Positions 23,625-35,501 are shown, numbered from the stretch's first letter. The stretch: DNA of 64,000 bases from Deinandra increscens subsp. villosa (GCA_039602395.1 JBCNJP010000013.1:21001663-21065662); one strand, 5' to 3'. Notes: generated by a model from the sequence alone, not told the origin. Numbers and translations are program-made.

Positions 23625-24444
23625 ATTAGTATTTGGATGTATGAACATTAACAGTTATCTATATTATTCTTATTCCATCTGTTTCATGCAATAATGAATT
23701 ACATAACTGTGTTCAATATTAATACGTTTAATCCTTGAACAAGACATTGTTCTAAATGTTCTTAGTCAATTAGTTTAGTGGGAGCTATACTAAAGTAAGA
23801 CTATTGCGATCGCTTGAACCTTAAAGCCGTTTAACGTTCAAACTCACGGACCTCATTGGTAAATGACGTTGGACGTAGCTCGCATCATGTAACGCAAACA
23901 TGGAAGTCTTGCTTGCTTGATTAACGCAAGCTCTAATGTATCCTTAGACCTGAGATGCATATTCTAACTCCCTTTTACTAAAGAGCATTCTTTGATTGTA
24001 GCCTATCGTTGTCGCGTAACTGCCAACGATAACGGTTATTTTTGGGAATGGCTCTGAAGTTAAGTGGGAGTTGTATGCCTCAACAAGGAATTATGTACTC
24101 TTGCTTCGGCAACAGTTAGGCATAAAGGCGCCCTCGTTGATTCCATGTGATAAGTGTGAGGCCTCACCCAAACTTACTGTGTGTTTGTTGGATTACTTCG
24201 AATTGTATCGAGAACGATAATCGATGAATCATATATGAGAGTCCAGCTCTCATAATTCATCAATGTCTTACATAGAAAGGAACATATGACAATGAATGCA
24301 CAAGTCATAAGTCTGCTTGATCTACAATCAGATATACTTTGGCTGACGACTTAAAGTGTCAATATTGGTTGGTGTAGCCATGCATAGCTAGAGTGCCTCT
24401 GACTTCCCTCGTTATACTGTCATGTTTCAGTCCAAGTGGGAGAC
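23625..24444 (+). other. 3' untranslated internal region of copia copy 2
   Basis: No credible ORF; ends in the polypurine tract AAGTGGGAGAC at 24434-24444. Confidence 0.7.
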
Positions 24445-25588
24445 TGTTGGAAAAAGGGTGTCCTGACCCGACAAAATCAACGAACCCGACCCGATGTTGA
24501 CCCGTAAGAGTTACACCCGGGTCAACTAACAATAAATCTAATTACCCGTTAATTAGTATTAAAGCGAACAATTGATAAATTAAATAAATAATTGTTAATT
24601 TATTTAATCAAACGACAAAACGCTTTCGGTTAAAACGCTCATATTTTAATTAAACGGACTGATCAATTGTTACTGGATTAACAGGCTGATCAGATTGGCG
24701 GATTGAGAAGATCACGACCGGGCCCAGTCTGTCAGAGCCCGGTCCATGATTTTATTAATATAATACGGAGGGAGAGGAGTGGACGACAAGCAATCAATTC
24801 ACAACCCTAATTCTCCCTCTCTCCTCCCTTGCTTCGATCTCTGCGGCTTCCCTTTGAGCTGCCGCCGACCACCACTCGACGCCACCTCCACCGTTCATCA
24901 CCTTGTCAATGGATCCCCGTTTAGCCAGCATCTGTTCAAGATTAGAGAAAGAAGCCGAACAATTGCGAGCCGCTGCCGCCAGCTGATCCGCTGTCGCGGC
25001 CCACTGTCCGTCGCAGGTCGATCGCCGGCCGGTGGTCCTCGCGCTGCCGGCGCAACTGAGGCCACCACGCCCCATCCTGTCGTCGTGGCTGATGCCCTTG
25101 TACCCGCCGATCACCACCGCCACCGTATCGCCGCCACCGCCTCCAGTCGGTGACGAGATTGTTATGGGGACGATTCCTGTTCTATCCGGTCGATCCCGTT
25201 TTTCGTCACCGCCGCCCGTGGTGAGTCTGCCACCAACGCCGTCGTTGCCGCCGCCGCCACCGTAGATGATCTGTCATGCCAGTTCGAGTCAGATGTCTCA
25301 TTTCGTACTAGCGACAGTCCGTTGAATCTGGGTATCTCGAACGGTTTCTCGGAACCCGCCAAGGTATATCTAATTTATTTAGATATTAATTTTAATTATT
25401 TATTTTAAATAATTATTTTCTGTGTTTGTTGCGATCGGTGACTGATCCTGTTTACGGTTCGTATTCGCGTCGTTTTAAATCGTTTTTGCTGCCAAATTAA
25501 TCTTTTATTAATTTATATAATTAAATCGGTTTTAATCGGATAAAAAATAAAAAATCGGTAACCCGGATACCAACTGTAAAACCCAACA
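24445..25588 (+). mobile_element. 3' LTR of copia copy 2
   Basis: Starts TGTTGGAAAAAGGG, ends AACCCAACA and is followed by ACTTT (25589-25593), matching the ACTTT before the 5' LTR at 17736-17740. This proves a complete element (17741-25588, 7848 bp) inserted in the chromovirus pol. Confidence 0.92.
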
Positions 25589-25593
25589 ACTTT
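25589..25593. repeat. Right copy of copia target-site duplication ACTTT
   Basis: Pairs with 17736-17740; the interrupted chromovirus integrase continues immediately after it (minus-strand residues FKFEVGDKV). Confidence 0.85.
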
Positions 25594-26674
25594 GTCACCG
25601 ACTTCGAACTTAAAAGGCATGCGACGATGATCAGCATAACTCTTTTGTTGATCACGTGCAACTTTTAGTCTTTCCTTAACTTGAATGACTTTGTCGGTTG
25701 TTTCCTGAACTATGTCAGGACCAGATAACGGTTTCTCTCCTATTTCTGTCCAACACACCAGTGTTCTACACTTTCTTCCATACAGTGCTTCGAATGGTGT
25801 AGCATTAATGCTCGAATGAAAGCTATTATTATAGGAGAATTCTATAAGTGGTGTCCCAACTTCCACCAAAATCTATGACACACGCTCTTAGCATGTCTTC
25901 TAATGTTTGTATGGTCCTTTCACTCTAACCATCGGTTTGTGGATGATAAGTCGTAATAAGATTTAGTCGTGTCCCCATGGCTATCTGGAAACTCTTTCAA
26001 AAGTGGGAAGTAAAATGACTATCTCTATATGATACTATGGATAATGGAACACCATGCAATGACACTATTCGGTCTACATAGAGCTTAGCGAGTTGTTCCA
26101 TTTTAAACCTTTCCTTCATGGGTAGGACATATTCTGATTTGGTTAATCTATCCGCAATTACCCAAATAGTATCATTACCTTTCTTTGTCTTGGGTAATTT
26201 GGTAATGAAATCCATGGTTATCAGTTCCCATTTCCATACAGGTATTTCTAACTACTGGAGCATTCCTGCTTGTCTTTGATGCACAACCTTCACTTGAGAA
26301 CAAGTTAAGCATTTTGAGATATAATTGCTTATATCCTTTTTCATTCCCATCCACCAATATGTTTCCTTCAAGTCATGATACATCTTATCTTTCCCTGGAT
26401 GCATCATATACGTAGACTTATGGGCTTCTTCGAGAATCTTTTCTCGTAAATTTCCTTGCTTAGGTACCCATAATCTTTTCTTTTGAAAATTACAGATCCC
26501 ATCTTCGTCTTTATCCAACTCCTTGGTTATTCGTTGTAGCCCTTCGCTATCGTTGTTGATGGCGGTTTCTTGAGTACTTTTCAATTGATCCATTAAGTCG
26601 ACTTGCAGATTTAATCTAAGAGCGCTCACCCGTTTTGGTTTCTCATGATACTTACAACTTAAGGCATCAGCCAC
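25594..26674 (-). pseudogene. Chromovirus A integrase, copy 2 (broken)
   Basis: Minus-strand pieces give the HHCC zinc finger (HKSTYMMHPGKDKMY ... CLTCSQVK, 26290-26450), the core start WVIADRLTKS (near 26150), and the GRKCR...ADHRRMPF-type C-terminal region (25600-25869). The second catalytic Asp position reads SYRD instead of the family's SDRD (near 26020), a missing key residue. Stops and shifts separate three open pieces (25513-25869, 25997-26215, 26252-26674); the first of these runs into the copia LTR. Integrase would join element cDNA to the chromosome; this one cannot. Confidence 0.85.
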
Positions 26675-27186
26675 AACGTTACCTTTACCTTGATGATATT
26701 AAATATCAAAGTGATAGTCACTGAGGGTTTCCATCCAACGTCTTTGTCTCATATTTAGTTCCTTCTGATTAAAGATGTATTTAAGGCTCTTATGATCTGT
26801 AAACACAGTGAACTTATTGCCATACAGATAATGTCTCCAAATCCTTAAAGCAAAGATGATGCCCCCAAGTTCTAAGTAATGAGTCATATAATTCTCCTCA
26901 TGCTTTTTTGAGTTGTGGGGATGCGTAAGCAATTACTTTTTCGCGTTGCATTAACACACATCCCATTCCTAATTTAGAAGCATCACAATAAATGATGTTT
27001 TGTCCCTTCTGGCAGGGCCAGTATGGGTGCATTTGATAACTTTTGCTTCAAGGTTTGAAATTCTTCTTCTTGCTTGGGTCCCCATTCATACTTAGCAGAC
27101 TTACACGTTAATTTGGTTAACGGTATTGCTCTTCGGGAAAAATCCTTGATAAATATTCTATAGTATCCGGCTAATCCTAAGAAACT
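26675..27186 (-). pseudogene. Chromovirus A RNase H, copy 2 (broken)
   Basis: The open piece 26699-26932 reads LELGGIIFALRIWRHYLYG and FTDHKSLKYIFNQKELN, the middle and end of the gypsy RNase H domain that degrades the RNA strand of cDNA hybrids. The N-terminal part (26933-27186) is frame-shifted but recognisable on the minus strand. It connects RT upstream to integrase downstream in the usual gypsy order. Confidence 0.8.
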
Positions 27187-27837
27187 TCAAATTTCAGTAG
27201 GATTCTTTGGAACTTCCCATGTCGTAATGGCTTCTATTTTGGCTGGGTCTACATGAATACGTTTGTGGTTAATCAAGTGACCTAAGAATTGCACTTCTTG
27301 TAACCAAAACTCACATTTTGAGAACTTAGCGTAAAGTTGTTCGTTTCTCAGAAGTGTTAGAAGCAGATGTAGATGCTGAGCATGGTCTTTCTTGGTTTTG
27401 GAATAAATAAGTATATCATCGATGAAGACGGTCACGAATTTATCCAGATATGGTTTACAGATTCTATTCATCATGCCCATAAATGCGGCTGGGGCATTCA
27501 TTAGACCAAGTGGCAATACTGTAAACTCATAGTGACCATACCTAGTTCTGAAAGCATTCTTAGGAATATCTTCTTCCTGTACTTTCAGTTGATGATAGCG
27601 TAGATCGATTTTAGCGAAATAACTAGCTCCTTGCAGTTGATCGAACAAATCATTAATTCTTGATAATGGGTATCGATTCTTAATTGTGACTTTATTCAAT
27701 TCGCGGTAATCGATGCACATACGCATCAAACCATCTTTCTTTTTAACAAGTAATACTGGCACTCCCCATGGCAACACACTGGGGCGTATAAATCCTTTTT
27801 CCAGCAATTCATCTAGTTGCTTTTTGAGTTCTAACAT
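27187..27837 (-). pseudogene. Chromovirus A reverse transcriptase, copy 2
   Basis: 216 open codons cover most of a gypsy RT: CIDYRELNKVTIKNRYPLSR, the first catalytic Asp at KIDLR, FTVLPLGLMNAPAAF, and the YxDD-equivalent VFIDDILIYS near residue 140. The family motif DLRSGYHQ is shortened to DLRYHQ (two residues lost). Ends in thumb/connection sequence FLGHLINHKRIHVDP. It would copy element RNA to DNA in cytoplasmic particles. Confidence 0.9.
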
Positions 27838-27985
27838 CTCTATCGGTGCTAGTCGATTAGGTGCCTTAGCGACTGGGGCAGTTCCTGGTATTAGGTGGAT
27901 TTGGAATTCTACTTCACGATCGGGTGGTTGTCTGGTTAAGTCTTCTGGAAAAACATCCGGGTATTCCGATATGATCGGAATTTCA

Positions 27986-28480
27986 TTATTCTTTTTCCTT
28001 GGTGCTACTGACCACTGAGATCATATACACCATGCCTTGCTTCCTTAAGTAGCTAGCGGCCTTCATTGCAGAAATGAACTTAGTTGGTTTAGGAGTTTTT
28101 TCACCTTGGACAGTGATAATTCTCCCTGTTGGCGTACATATCTCCACAGAGTTGTTATCGCATAGGATTCGTGCATGGTTGGCGGCTAACCAGTCTATTC
28201 TTAATACTATATCGAATCCAGCATGAAATATTGGTAAAAGGTTTGCTTTAAATTTATGACCTAATATATCTATATTATTTTCGATTAGTACATCTTGAAT
28301 GTGGGTGGGGTTTCCATCTGTGGTTTCTACCCTACAGACTTGACTAAGTCGAGTTAGCGGTAGATCAAAGGTCTGACAAAAAGCCATGTTAATAAAACTT
28401 TGATTTGCTCCTGAATCAAACAGCAGTTTAGCGTAGATGTCATGGACGAGGAACATACCTGTAATGACGTCCGGTATCAT
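27986..28480 (-). pseudogene. Chromovirus A protease region, copy 2
   Basis: Minus-strand product contains the aspartic protease signature LLFDSGANQSFIN near residues 19-32, then a conserved fold ending FDIVLRIDWLA. Processes the Gag-Pol polyprotein in related elements. Directly downstream of gag, upstream of RT with about 150 bases of frame-shifted linker (27838-27985). Confidence 0.85.
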
Positions 28481-29394
28481 TGTAGCCTCTTGCGTAGTAA
28501 GAGCAAATGCTCTTGCATTCTTCTTGTTTCCATTCGTGCTCTTGGCTTTGTTGTCTGGAGCCTTCAGTTTCGAACATTCGGTACGGAAATGACCGAGTTC
28601 ACAACAATTGAAGCAGGTTCGGTTGGCACTCTTTTTCTTCCTACATTCCTCCTTAGTGTGTCCCGAAAATTTACAAAAATTGCATATTTGAGGTTTGTAA
28701 TAGATACATTTATCAGAATCTTTCTTCTTATAAACTTTGCAGAAGGGTGGTGTAGAGCTTTCCCTACATTTTTCTTTTTATACTCATTACCCACACGGAA
28801 TCCTTGGGTAATCTTTTGGGCCAATTCCCTCTTTTTATTTTCATCTTGGGTTCGGACTAGTCCATCAGTCATGGTATTGGCAATCTCAACTGTTACTTCA
28901 ATGGTTTGGGGTCTCGCTGCCTTTACCAGATCACGGATTTCTGACACGAGTCCCCAGATGTATCGAGAGATAAGCACAGACTCTGGCGAAGCCAAAGCCG
29001 GTACCATACGAGCATACTCAAAGAATTTTGTCGTATACCCCCGACAGTCAGTTTGAATCATTTTGTGGTTTAGGAACAGAGTGGAAAGTTTCTCCTTTTC
29101 GTTAGGAGGACAAAATTTACGTTCCACTCTTTCTTTGAATTCGGTCCAAGACATTGCATAGGTTGCGTCATTTCCTTGAGACTGAAGAATGGTATTCCAC
29201 CATTCGAGAGCTTCATTGATAAAAAGGTTAGAGGCAAATAATACTTTATCTCCTTCCGCACATTTGTTGATTCTGATGACTGCTTCGGTTTTCTCTAGCC
29301 AGTGCAGGGTGGCTATCGCTCCCTCTTTTCCAGAGAATTCAGTGGGTTTACAATCTAGGAAATTCTTGTAAGTGCAACCGGGGGTTTTCCTCAT
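28481..29394 (-). pseudogene. Chromovirus A gag, copy 2
   Basis: The 276-codon piece carries the Retrotrans_gag domain (ATLHWLEKTEAVIRI, EWWNTILQSQ, SWTEFKERVERKFCP, residues 25-110). A frameshift near 28750 moves two CCHC zinc knuckles into another frame: CNFCKFSGHTKEEC (about 28635-28680) and CFNCCELGHFRTEC (about 28577-28620). Gag packages element RNA; the knuckles bind it. Confidence 0.85.
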
Positions 29395-29527
29395 TCTCTT
29401 GAAAACATGAACTTTTATGACATCATTATTATTCCCGACAACACTATGGCTAGCAACATGACAGTTTTGAAAAAAAATCTCAGGGGGGAGTGCAACCAGT
29501 AATTAGGGGGGTACGAATAGCCTATCC
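29395..29527 (-). other. 5' leader remnant of chromovirus A copy 2
   Basis: No initiator tRNA primer site is found before the LTR remnant, so the primer site and the first ~540 bp of the 5' LTR were deleted. Confidence 0.5.
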
Positions 29528-29741
29528 CTTTTAAACAATTTATACGATCGCATTGTAGCGGGTTTAAAATGTTAAAAACTCCCACTAGCAATGTCAAAAT
29601 ATTTAGCCCACACACGGGGAAGACGTGAATGAACTCACCTTAAAAGAGCTTCTTGGTGTAAGTGTGGCCTTCTAGCAAGCAACTCCTAATTTTTTTATTA
29701 AAAAAAAAACCTAGTATGTTAACATATCCTGTTGTATTTAA
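29528..29741 (-). mobile_element. 5' LTR of chromovirus A copy 2, fragment 1
   Basis: Matches 3655-3870. It ends in TTTAA at 29737-29741, the left target duplication of the TRIM-like insertion; the LTR continues at 37356. Confidence 0.85.
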
Positions 29742-29876
29742 TATTATAATATATTGTTATTATTAGTATTAGGGTTGAGCCCATGGGCCTGGTTCGATTT
29801 TAGGGTTTACTTGTGATCTCTATAAATTGTAGCCTAACTATTAATAATATTCATCAAGTTATTCCATTATCTTACA
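29742..29876 (+). mobile_element. 5' LTR (135 bp) of TRIM-like element D
   Basis: Starts TATTATAATATATTG and ends CCATTATCTTACA; the matching right LTR is 37233-37355. TATAAAT lies at 29821. Very short LTRs and no coding capacity point to a TRIM-like non-autonomous element. TSD TTTAA on both sides (29737-29741, 37356-37360). Confidence 0.85.
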
Positions 29877-29890
29877 TGGTAATCAGAGCC
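29877..29890 (+). promoter_or_regulatory. Primer binding site of element D (one-base variant)
   Basis: TGGTAATCAGAGCC directly after the LTR: the initiator tRNA-Met primer site with one extra A. Confidence 0.75.
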
Positions 29891-30196
29891 AAAATCCTTG
29901 TAACCTGAAAATCCTTTGCTCTAGCCGTCAACACCGTGTTAAAACCCTAGACAGGGCGGTGTGCCCACCACTACCGCCGCCCTGTCCTAACTTCGTTTTC
30001 CAGTTTGATTTCTTCTTTTATTTTCATGTTTCATGTTTAAATAAAACTTCAATTACGATTTAAGATTCGGTCGCTGTCATAAAAACCATCACCCTTTGGT
30101 GTCCATATTTGATTAGCACGTCTTGGTGTCTGTTTCCGATGGCCGTCATCTTTTAAAAAAAAGTCAAAAACTTAAGGGTTGCATATGTTTCTTGAG
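29891..30196 (+). mobile_element. Internal region of element D, left part
   Basis: Non-coding. Contains a hairpin with 10-bp GC-rich arms (GACAGGGCGG at 29950 and its complement ending near 29990). Ends in TTGAG (30192-30196), target of the gag-only insertion; resumes at 36619. Confidence 0.7.
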
Positions 30197-30563
30197 TGTA
30201 GAAACAAGAAACGATCTTACTAATGCATGCTTTGATCAAACGTAATGAGCACGGATGTAAATAAGAGAATTCTTATTGATCACTTGAAGATACAATGAAG
30301 TTCTCTCTAGTTTCTCTCTCTAGAAACACACACAGAATGTGTAGAAATGACAGAAGCTTCAGAAGTGTTAAGCTCTCATTCTAACACTACCTATTTATAC
30401 TAAGTGACTAACCATCCAGCGTACCAAACTGGTACGCCGGACCACATGGTCCGCCGGACCAAGTGGTACGCCACTAAAGACATTTCTACCACAACTCATA
30501 CACAGACACGCTCACATAGATACAATACACGAGACACTCATAGCATAGGAATATGCTTCTACA
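30197..30563 (-). mobile_element. 3' LTR of gag-only element (TR-GAG)
   Basis: 367 bp, plus strand TGTAGAAAC...GCTTCTACA. I count about four substitutions and one indel against 36246-36613, so the insertion is young. Minus-strand TATA box TATAAATAG at 30391-30399. Words GGTACGCCGGACC and GGTCCGCCGGACC occur at 30432-30475. Confidence 0.93.
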
Positions 30564-30576
30564 GACTCCCCCTTAA
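30564..30576 (-). promoter_or_regulatory. Polypurine tract of the gag-only element
   Basis: Minus strand TTAAGGGGGAGTC abuts the LTR start TGTAGAAGC. Confidence 0.85.
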
Positions 30577-32254
30577 CGTGTAGTGTATCTATTTTCTAAC
30601 AAAACTTCAGTTTTCAATCTTCAACATTGCTGCATCCGATCTTTGACTTGAAATCTTGTCAGAAATAGAACTTGCATGGTTGGATCACTCTTGAATCAAC
30701 TTTGAACTTCAAGATCAATTTGTGAAAAATACTTCAAACTCCCCCTCTCACCATGCTTGAGTCTTTGATATCCATAACCTGCAATTTCAGAAGACAGAAA
30801 CGCGGTTTCCTTTTCTTTTGAAAATTAATTTAATCTTGGCGCAAAACTTCTCGTCGAGAATCCAAGATATAGATTTGAAATTTTATTTTGTATCACATGT
30901 CGATTGGTCGAAAACAAATAAGAAATAAAATCTTTTTGGCTTTTTGAAACTTTATATCAAAACACATCGAAAATCTTTTTGATTTTTCTAGATATGAAGC
31001 ATAAATGCAATACAGAATTCGACACTATTTTTGTCTTTTGCGAGAAAGATCACAACTTGGGATCATATTGAACATAACATGCTGAACTACACTTCAATTT
31101 CAATTATTTCAGCACACAAGTCATGTCGATTACCGGTATAATTTGTCCATATTAAACTCAGGCAAAATCATACTCATAACATCTGGATATGTTATTGTAT
31201 TGATTAAGTTTGCTTTGACCAGTGTACCCCACACTATCAGACAAACTCAGATATGTATTTTTTTCTTTATATCACACTTTTTGATTTCATTTGTGATTTA
31301 ATCACATAATGATTGTATTCATGATTCAGTTAACTGTGTTCTATGCAAAAAGAAATAAGAATGTTAAATCGTCTACCTTAAGGTCGATCTTTCGATGCGC
31401 AGATAAGGCCTCGGATTTAACAAAATAAGAAAATAAAACAAGTTGAAGTTGTATAACCCAACAACAATCAGGTCGGTACTTCCGTACACGCAGAGAAAGT
31501 CCGATGAGTTATACGAAACACCAAAGAAAATAAAGCAGAACGTCAAACGAACAACAATCAGGTCGATCTTTCGATACGCAGAGAAAGTCCAATCGTTTGA
31601 CAAAATAAAGAAAATCAAACAAGTTTAAATCTTTGCAAAATGAACACATGTATACACAGTGACTTCTCATTTTCTTTTTCACATATCTTTTCTTGATATA
31701 TCATGAGATATGCATCAAGATGTTGTCCACTTGGTCAAGCATTAGTATTTAATGTGTTTATCACATCTGTATACTTTCTGATTTAATGCCGAGCCTACCA
31801 AGCACATCAAGCAATGATCTTATGGCTTTTTCATCTAATTTATCCACGAGTCAGACACGTAAGCCAATGTACCATCATTTCCCAATTATGTTGGATATAA
31901 TTTCTCATTTTTCAATGTTTTTGTATTTTTCTATTTTTCAATATTTTTGTATTTTTTCTCCCCCTTAAAATGAAAACTCTATTTTTGGATTTTCATTTTA
32001 ATACAAACAAAAACACAAAGACGCTATTTTTGGTTTTTTAATTTTCTCCCCCTAAACTACATACGGAATGTAAAAAGAAAGAAAATTGACCTTTCGACAT
32101 GGATACCTTTCAGGTTTAGCTTTCAGAAAAATTTTTAGTTTTGAAATTTGATATTGTCATGAAATTTAAATTAAATCAACAGAATACTCCTCCATCAGCA
32201 ACTTTTCAATCACCAATAGGTCTTCTAGAAGTACCTGCACACTGGTCAAACACA
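30577..32254 (-). other. 3' non-coding region of the gag-only element
   Basis: No pol sequence on either strand. Carries three copies of an AGGTCGATCTTTCG...CGCAGA motif (31380-31410, 31468-31505, 31557-31590) and the phrase ATGCCGAGCCTACCAAGCACATC near 31787, also found in SIRE-like sequence at 44859-44875. C/T-rich runs such as TCTCCCCCTT near 31960 are purine-rich on the sense strand. Confidence 0.65.
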
Positions 32255-33913
32255 TCAGTTTATAAATGACCCGAAGCGAATAGCTTCTGGTCGACCAGTA
32301 TCTTGGTTTCCTTTTGAAATCACTTTAGGTTTCCAGTGTTGTTGTTTTGGTAAATCAGTATCTGATGAACCAGTCACAGTCGATTGTGACGAGCAACCTA
32401 CATATGAAACATTTTGAAAACGCCGAATAAATCTTCCTTGAGTTTTGAAAAATGTAGGTTGTGGAAATTCATCAAATACTCTGCCATATTCATCAATGAA
32501 TCGCGGTTTGGCAGTTTTACCAACATATGGAACCTTTTCTCTTCTTGAACTAGAAGCAGCAGTGACATAACAATCTTGTGCCATATGCCCTTTTTGTCGG
32601 CAATTATAACACAAACGATTGTGTATGTTTCTTTTCTTCGAAACCTGCATAGCTTCACAAACATATTAATCTCCAAAATGATCATAAAAATTATCATATA
32701 CCTGACAACGATGATCATGAACCCATTTAGAAGTCGGGCTCTTTGAAGTAGAATTTGATCCTTCAGAAGAAAATTTTGCAGATTGATTCTTCTTGTTCCT
32801 CGGATCAGTAGTCTTCACAAATACTTCAGCAATTTTCTGAGCATCCACGCAATGAAGCGGGAATTCTTTATCAGAAAATATTTATTCCGAACCCTTGAGT
32901 TTGTAGAACCGCTCGGGTTGAACCTTCTCAGCTTTGAAGACATCTTTTCTCACCTGCTTCACATTGACTTCTTTCAGTTGTTGTGGTTTTGAAAATTGTG
33001 AACTACCACCTTTATCAGCTTTTCTTTCAAATCCCAACCCAACATTTTTTCTTGAATCCTTTTCTCCCATTCCAGTAAACGTATGCCCATTCTTTGCCAA
33101 CCTAGAAAATTCAGCTTTAACTTTCTTGAGATCTTTTGGAGCATGGAGAATTGTTTCATCAGTGTCAGCTTTTGAAGACGAAGACCCAGACACAACCTTT
33201 TGAGCTTCAGAAGCTTCAATATTTTTGCCTTTGTCTTCTTGCTTTTCTTCAATAGATTTGGAACCAACAAACTCAGAATAATCACCGGTCTCAACCTTGT
33301 CTTTCAAATCATGAACTCCTTCTTTGAGACTTCCTGGTGGCGAGACTGTCTTGTTAAACATCTTCTCAAAATTTTCATCTTTGGCCAAAAAACTTGTAAA
33401 AGATTGAGAATTTGTAACATTGTTCAAAAGACGTTTTGAATCAATGACTTTAATCTTTAATTCAGAAATTCTTTGATGAGCTTCAGCCAACTCTTTTTCT
33501 GTTGCAATGAGCTTCTTTGCCACTTTGTTAGTTTCATACTTTTGCAATCTTAACTCATCTAATCCGGCCACCAATTCCTTCTCGAGTTTATCTTCATTTC
33601 GTTTCTGAATATCCAAATTTGCATTTTGCAACTTGTTTACTCTAACCAACTCCCTCTTCTCATCAAGTAACTTTTCCATATAAGTCTGATAAGATTGAAT
33701 CTTAGTAGCTTGATCACCAGAAAGTTGAGTAAGAGTATCAAGTCTGGACTTTGATTTATCAAAAATATTTTGAAAATATTTTGCAGTATCCTCAGCTTCA
33801 TCTTTCCATTTCCTCACTTCTTGAACTAATTCATCCTTTTCTGCAGATAATTTTGTAAATTTCTTTTCACATTCCTGCTCAACACCTTCCAACTTTTGTC
33901 TATCAGCAACCAA
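32255..33913 (-). pseudogene. Gag C-terminal half of gag-only element: coiled coil and CCHC knuckle
   Basis: The 343-codon piece (32882-33913) is strongly charged and heptad-like in its first ~170 residues (KLSAEKDELVQEVRKWKDEAE ...), a predicted coiled coil, followed by a Ser/Lys-rich linker. After a stop at 32882 the frame continues through FPLHCVDAQKIAEVF (near 32820) to a 131-codon piece with the CCHC knuckle CYNCRQKGHMAQDC (near 32600). Long coiled-coil Gag proteins with two knuckles are known in SIRE-type copia elements. Directly after this gag, where protease should start, coding stops; no protease, integrase, RT or RNase H follows. Likely packages its own RNA and relies on a partner element for pol. 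Confidence 0.7.
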
Positions 33914-34006
33914 ATCTTCATTTTCCTTAATCAGACTTTGAATCTTCTTATCTTTCTGAGAACATAATTCACAAACGGATTCATAACCACTATTTCCTGA
34001 TTCACT

Positions 34007-34400
34007 TTAATCAGATTCAGAATCAGTTATCTCTACTTCATTATCACTATGAACAATTTGAGCAATCATCGCAGATGAACCAGTACATGCAGACTCATCA
34101 TTAATGTCATCAGTAGCCCAATCATAGCCTTGATTTGATGTTCGTGCTTTTTCAAACGCTTCAAGTACATTAGCATCCCAATCACAACCTTCATTGGATG
34201 CAGGAGCAATGGCAGTCAAAGCAACTGGAGAATTAGAAGTTTGCCCCTAATAACTTGAGATACCAAGGCTGTTGAAGACTTTGATGAAGAAGCAGTTGAT
34301 TTTGAACACTCACGAGCAAAATGTCCAAAATTGGAACATTTGAAGCATTTTGCCTTTGATTTATCAATGCCAACTTTGCCATCTGGATTTAAACTTTGAA
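34007..34400 (-). pseudogene. Gag middle part of gag-only element with first CCHC knuckle
   Basis: Minus strand gives KCFKCSNFGHFAREC at 34304-34350, a CCHC zinc knuckle, then a short acidic piece (34007-34219) ending in EITDSESD. Frame changes link it to the UBN2-like domain upstream and to the coiled-coil part downstream. Confidence 0.7.
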
Positions 34401-34538
34401 ATCCAGTCTTTTTCTTGAATCTTTTAACTCATTGACCTAACATTGCCAGTTGCCAATTAATATCCATTTGCTCAAGATTATCAGGATCAATCTGATCAAA
34501 ATCTTCTTCAATCAGATTTGATGTTGTCAACCCACCAT

Positions 34539-35501
34539 TCAACAATCCATAATATGAAGATAACAAAGTGAGATTAATGCCAAGTGCTCATCCGGTATTT
34601 TTGCTGAATATGAAGTCGAACTTGACTGATTTGGAACAGTGAAGTTACACCCTCTTGAAGAATTTCCAGAATTTCCTGAACCATGACCAACAACAAAAGC
34701 AGTTTGAGGTGGATTTGATGAATTAACACTGAAAGATTTTTCCTTTGCATTAATACTTGCAGAATTTTGTCCATGATATAATTCAGGATTTTGTAATTGA
34801 GCAGTGGACTTGTTTGAATTCATCATTTCCATTTCTCGAGCATGAAGCTTTCCGGTTAAATCATGAAATGATAATGTGGAATAGTCTTTATCATGAGTAA
34901 TCAACAACACATAACTTTCCCATTTCTCTGGTAATGCTTCCATCAATTTTTCTTTCAATTCTTCCTCGGTCTTTTCAATCTTGACAACTTTCATTTCACT
35001 AATTAGATGTGAAAACCTTGAAACAAGAGCAGAAATATTTTCTTTGTCATATTGTTGAAAATTCTCAAATTCCTTGTTCAAAACTTTTCGTCTACTCTTC
35101 TTATATTGATCATTGCCTTCACATCGAGCAGATAACGCATCCCATAACTGTTTAGCCTTCTTGCAAGTACTGAATTGATGCAACAACTCGGTAGGTAAAG
35201 CCATGGTAAGATAACCATAAACTTTTTGTTCAAGTTCATAACTTTTTCTTTCATCCTTATCAAAATCTTGAATCTCTTTATATTCGCCATCTGCAGTTGG
35301 ACGTACATACAACTTATGAATTGGAATCCATAAATCAATATCATTTGTGCTAATGTATGCAGAAAAACATTGTTTCCAATTTTGATAATCTTCCAACTTT
35401 AACAACTTGGGAACTTTCTGACTTGTTCCTATTTCATTATCAAAATTGAGCATAGCCTGTACCGTGCTTTGCATAGCCGCAAACGCTTGAAAATCAGACA
35501 T
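34539..35501 (-). CDS. Gag N-terminal domain of gag-only element (UBN2-like, 320 codons)
   Basis: Starts MSDFQAFAAMQSTVQAM after a ~730-nt leader. LEDYQNWKQCFSAYI and ELEQKVYGYLTMALP...QLWDALSARCEG match the UBN2-type gag domain of copia elements (residues 35-150), followed by ISALVSRFSHLISEMK and LPEKWESYVLLI. This domain forms the particle shell. It is intact across 320 codons, then ends at a stop near 34539 before the first zinc knuckle, so a full-length Gag would need at least one repair or readthrough. No other element gene surrounds it. Confidence 0.85.
   Translation of the reverse strand: MSDFQAFAAMQSTVQAMLNFDNEIGTSQKVPKLLKLEDYQNWKQCFSAYISTNDIDLWIPIHKLYVRPTADGEYKEIQDFDKDERKSYELEQKVYGYLTMALPTELLHQFSTCKKAKQLWDALSARCEGNDQYKKSRRKVLNKEFENFQQYDKENISALVSRFSHLISEMKVVKIEKTEEELKEKLMEALPEKWESYVLLITHDKDYSTLSFHDLTGKLHAREMEMMNSNKSTAQLQNPELYHGQNSASINAKEKSFSVNSSNPPQTAFVVGHGSGNSGNSSRGCNFTVPNQSSSTSYSAKIPDEHLALISLCYLHIMDC

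Noticed and set aside
28442..29056. 204-codon plus-strand ORF
   Set aside because: Antisense shadow of the chromovirus gag/protease, which carries clear zinc-knuckle and gag motifs on the minus strand.
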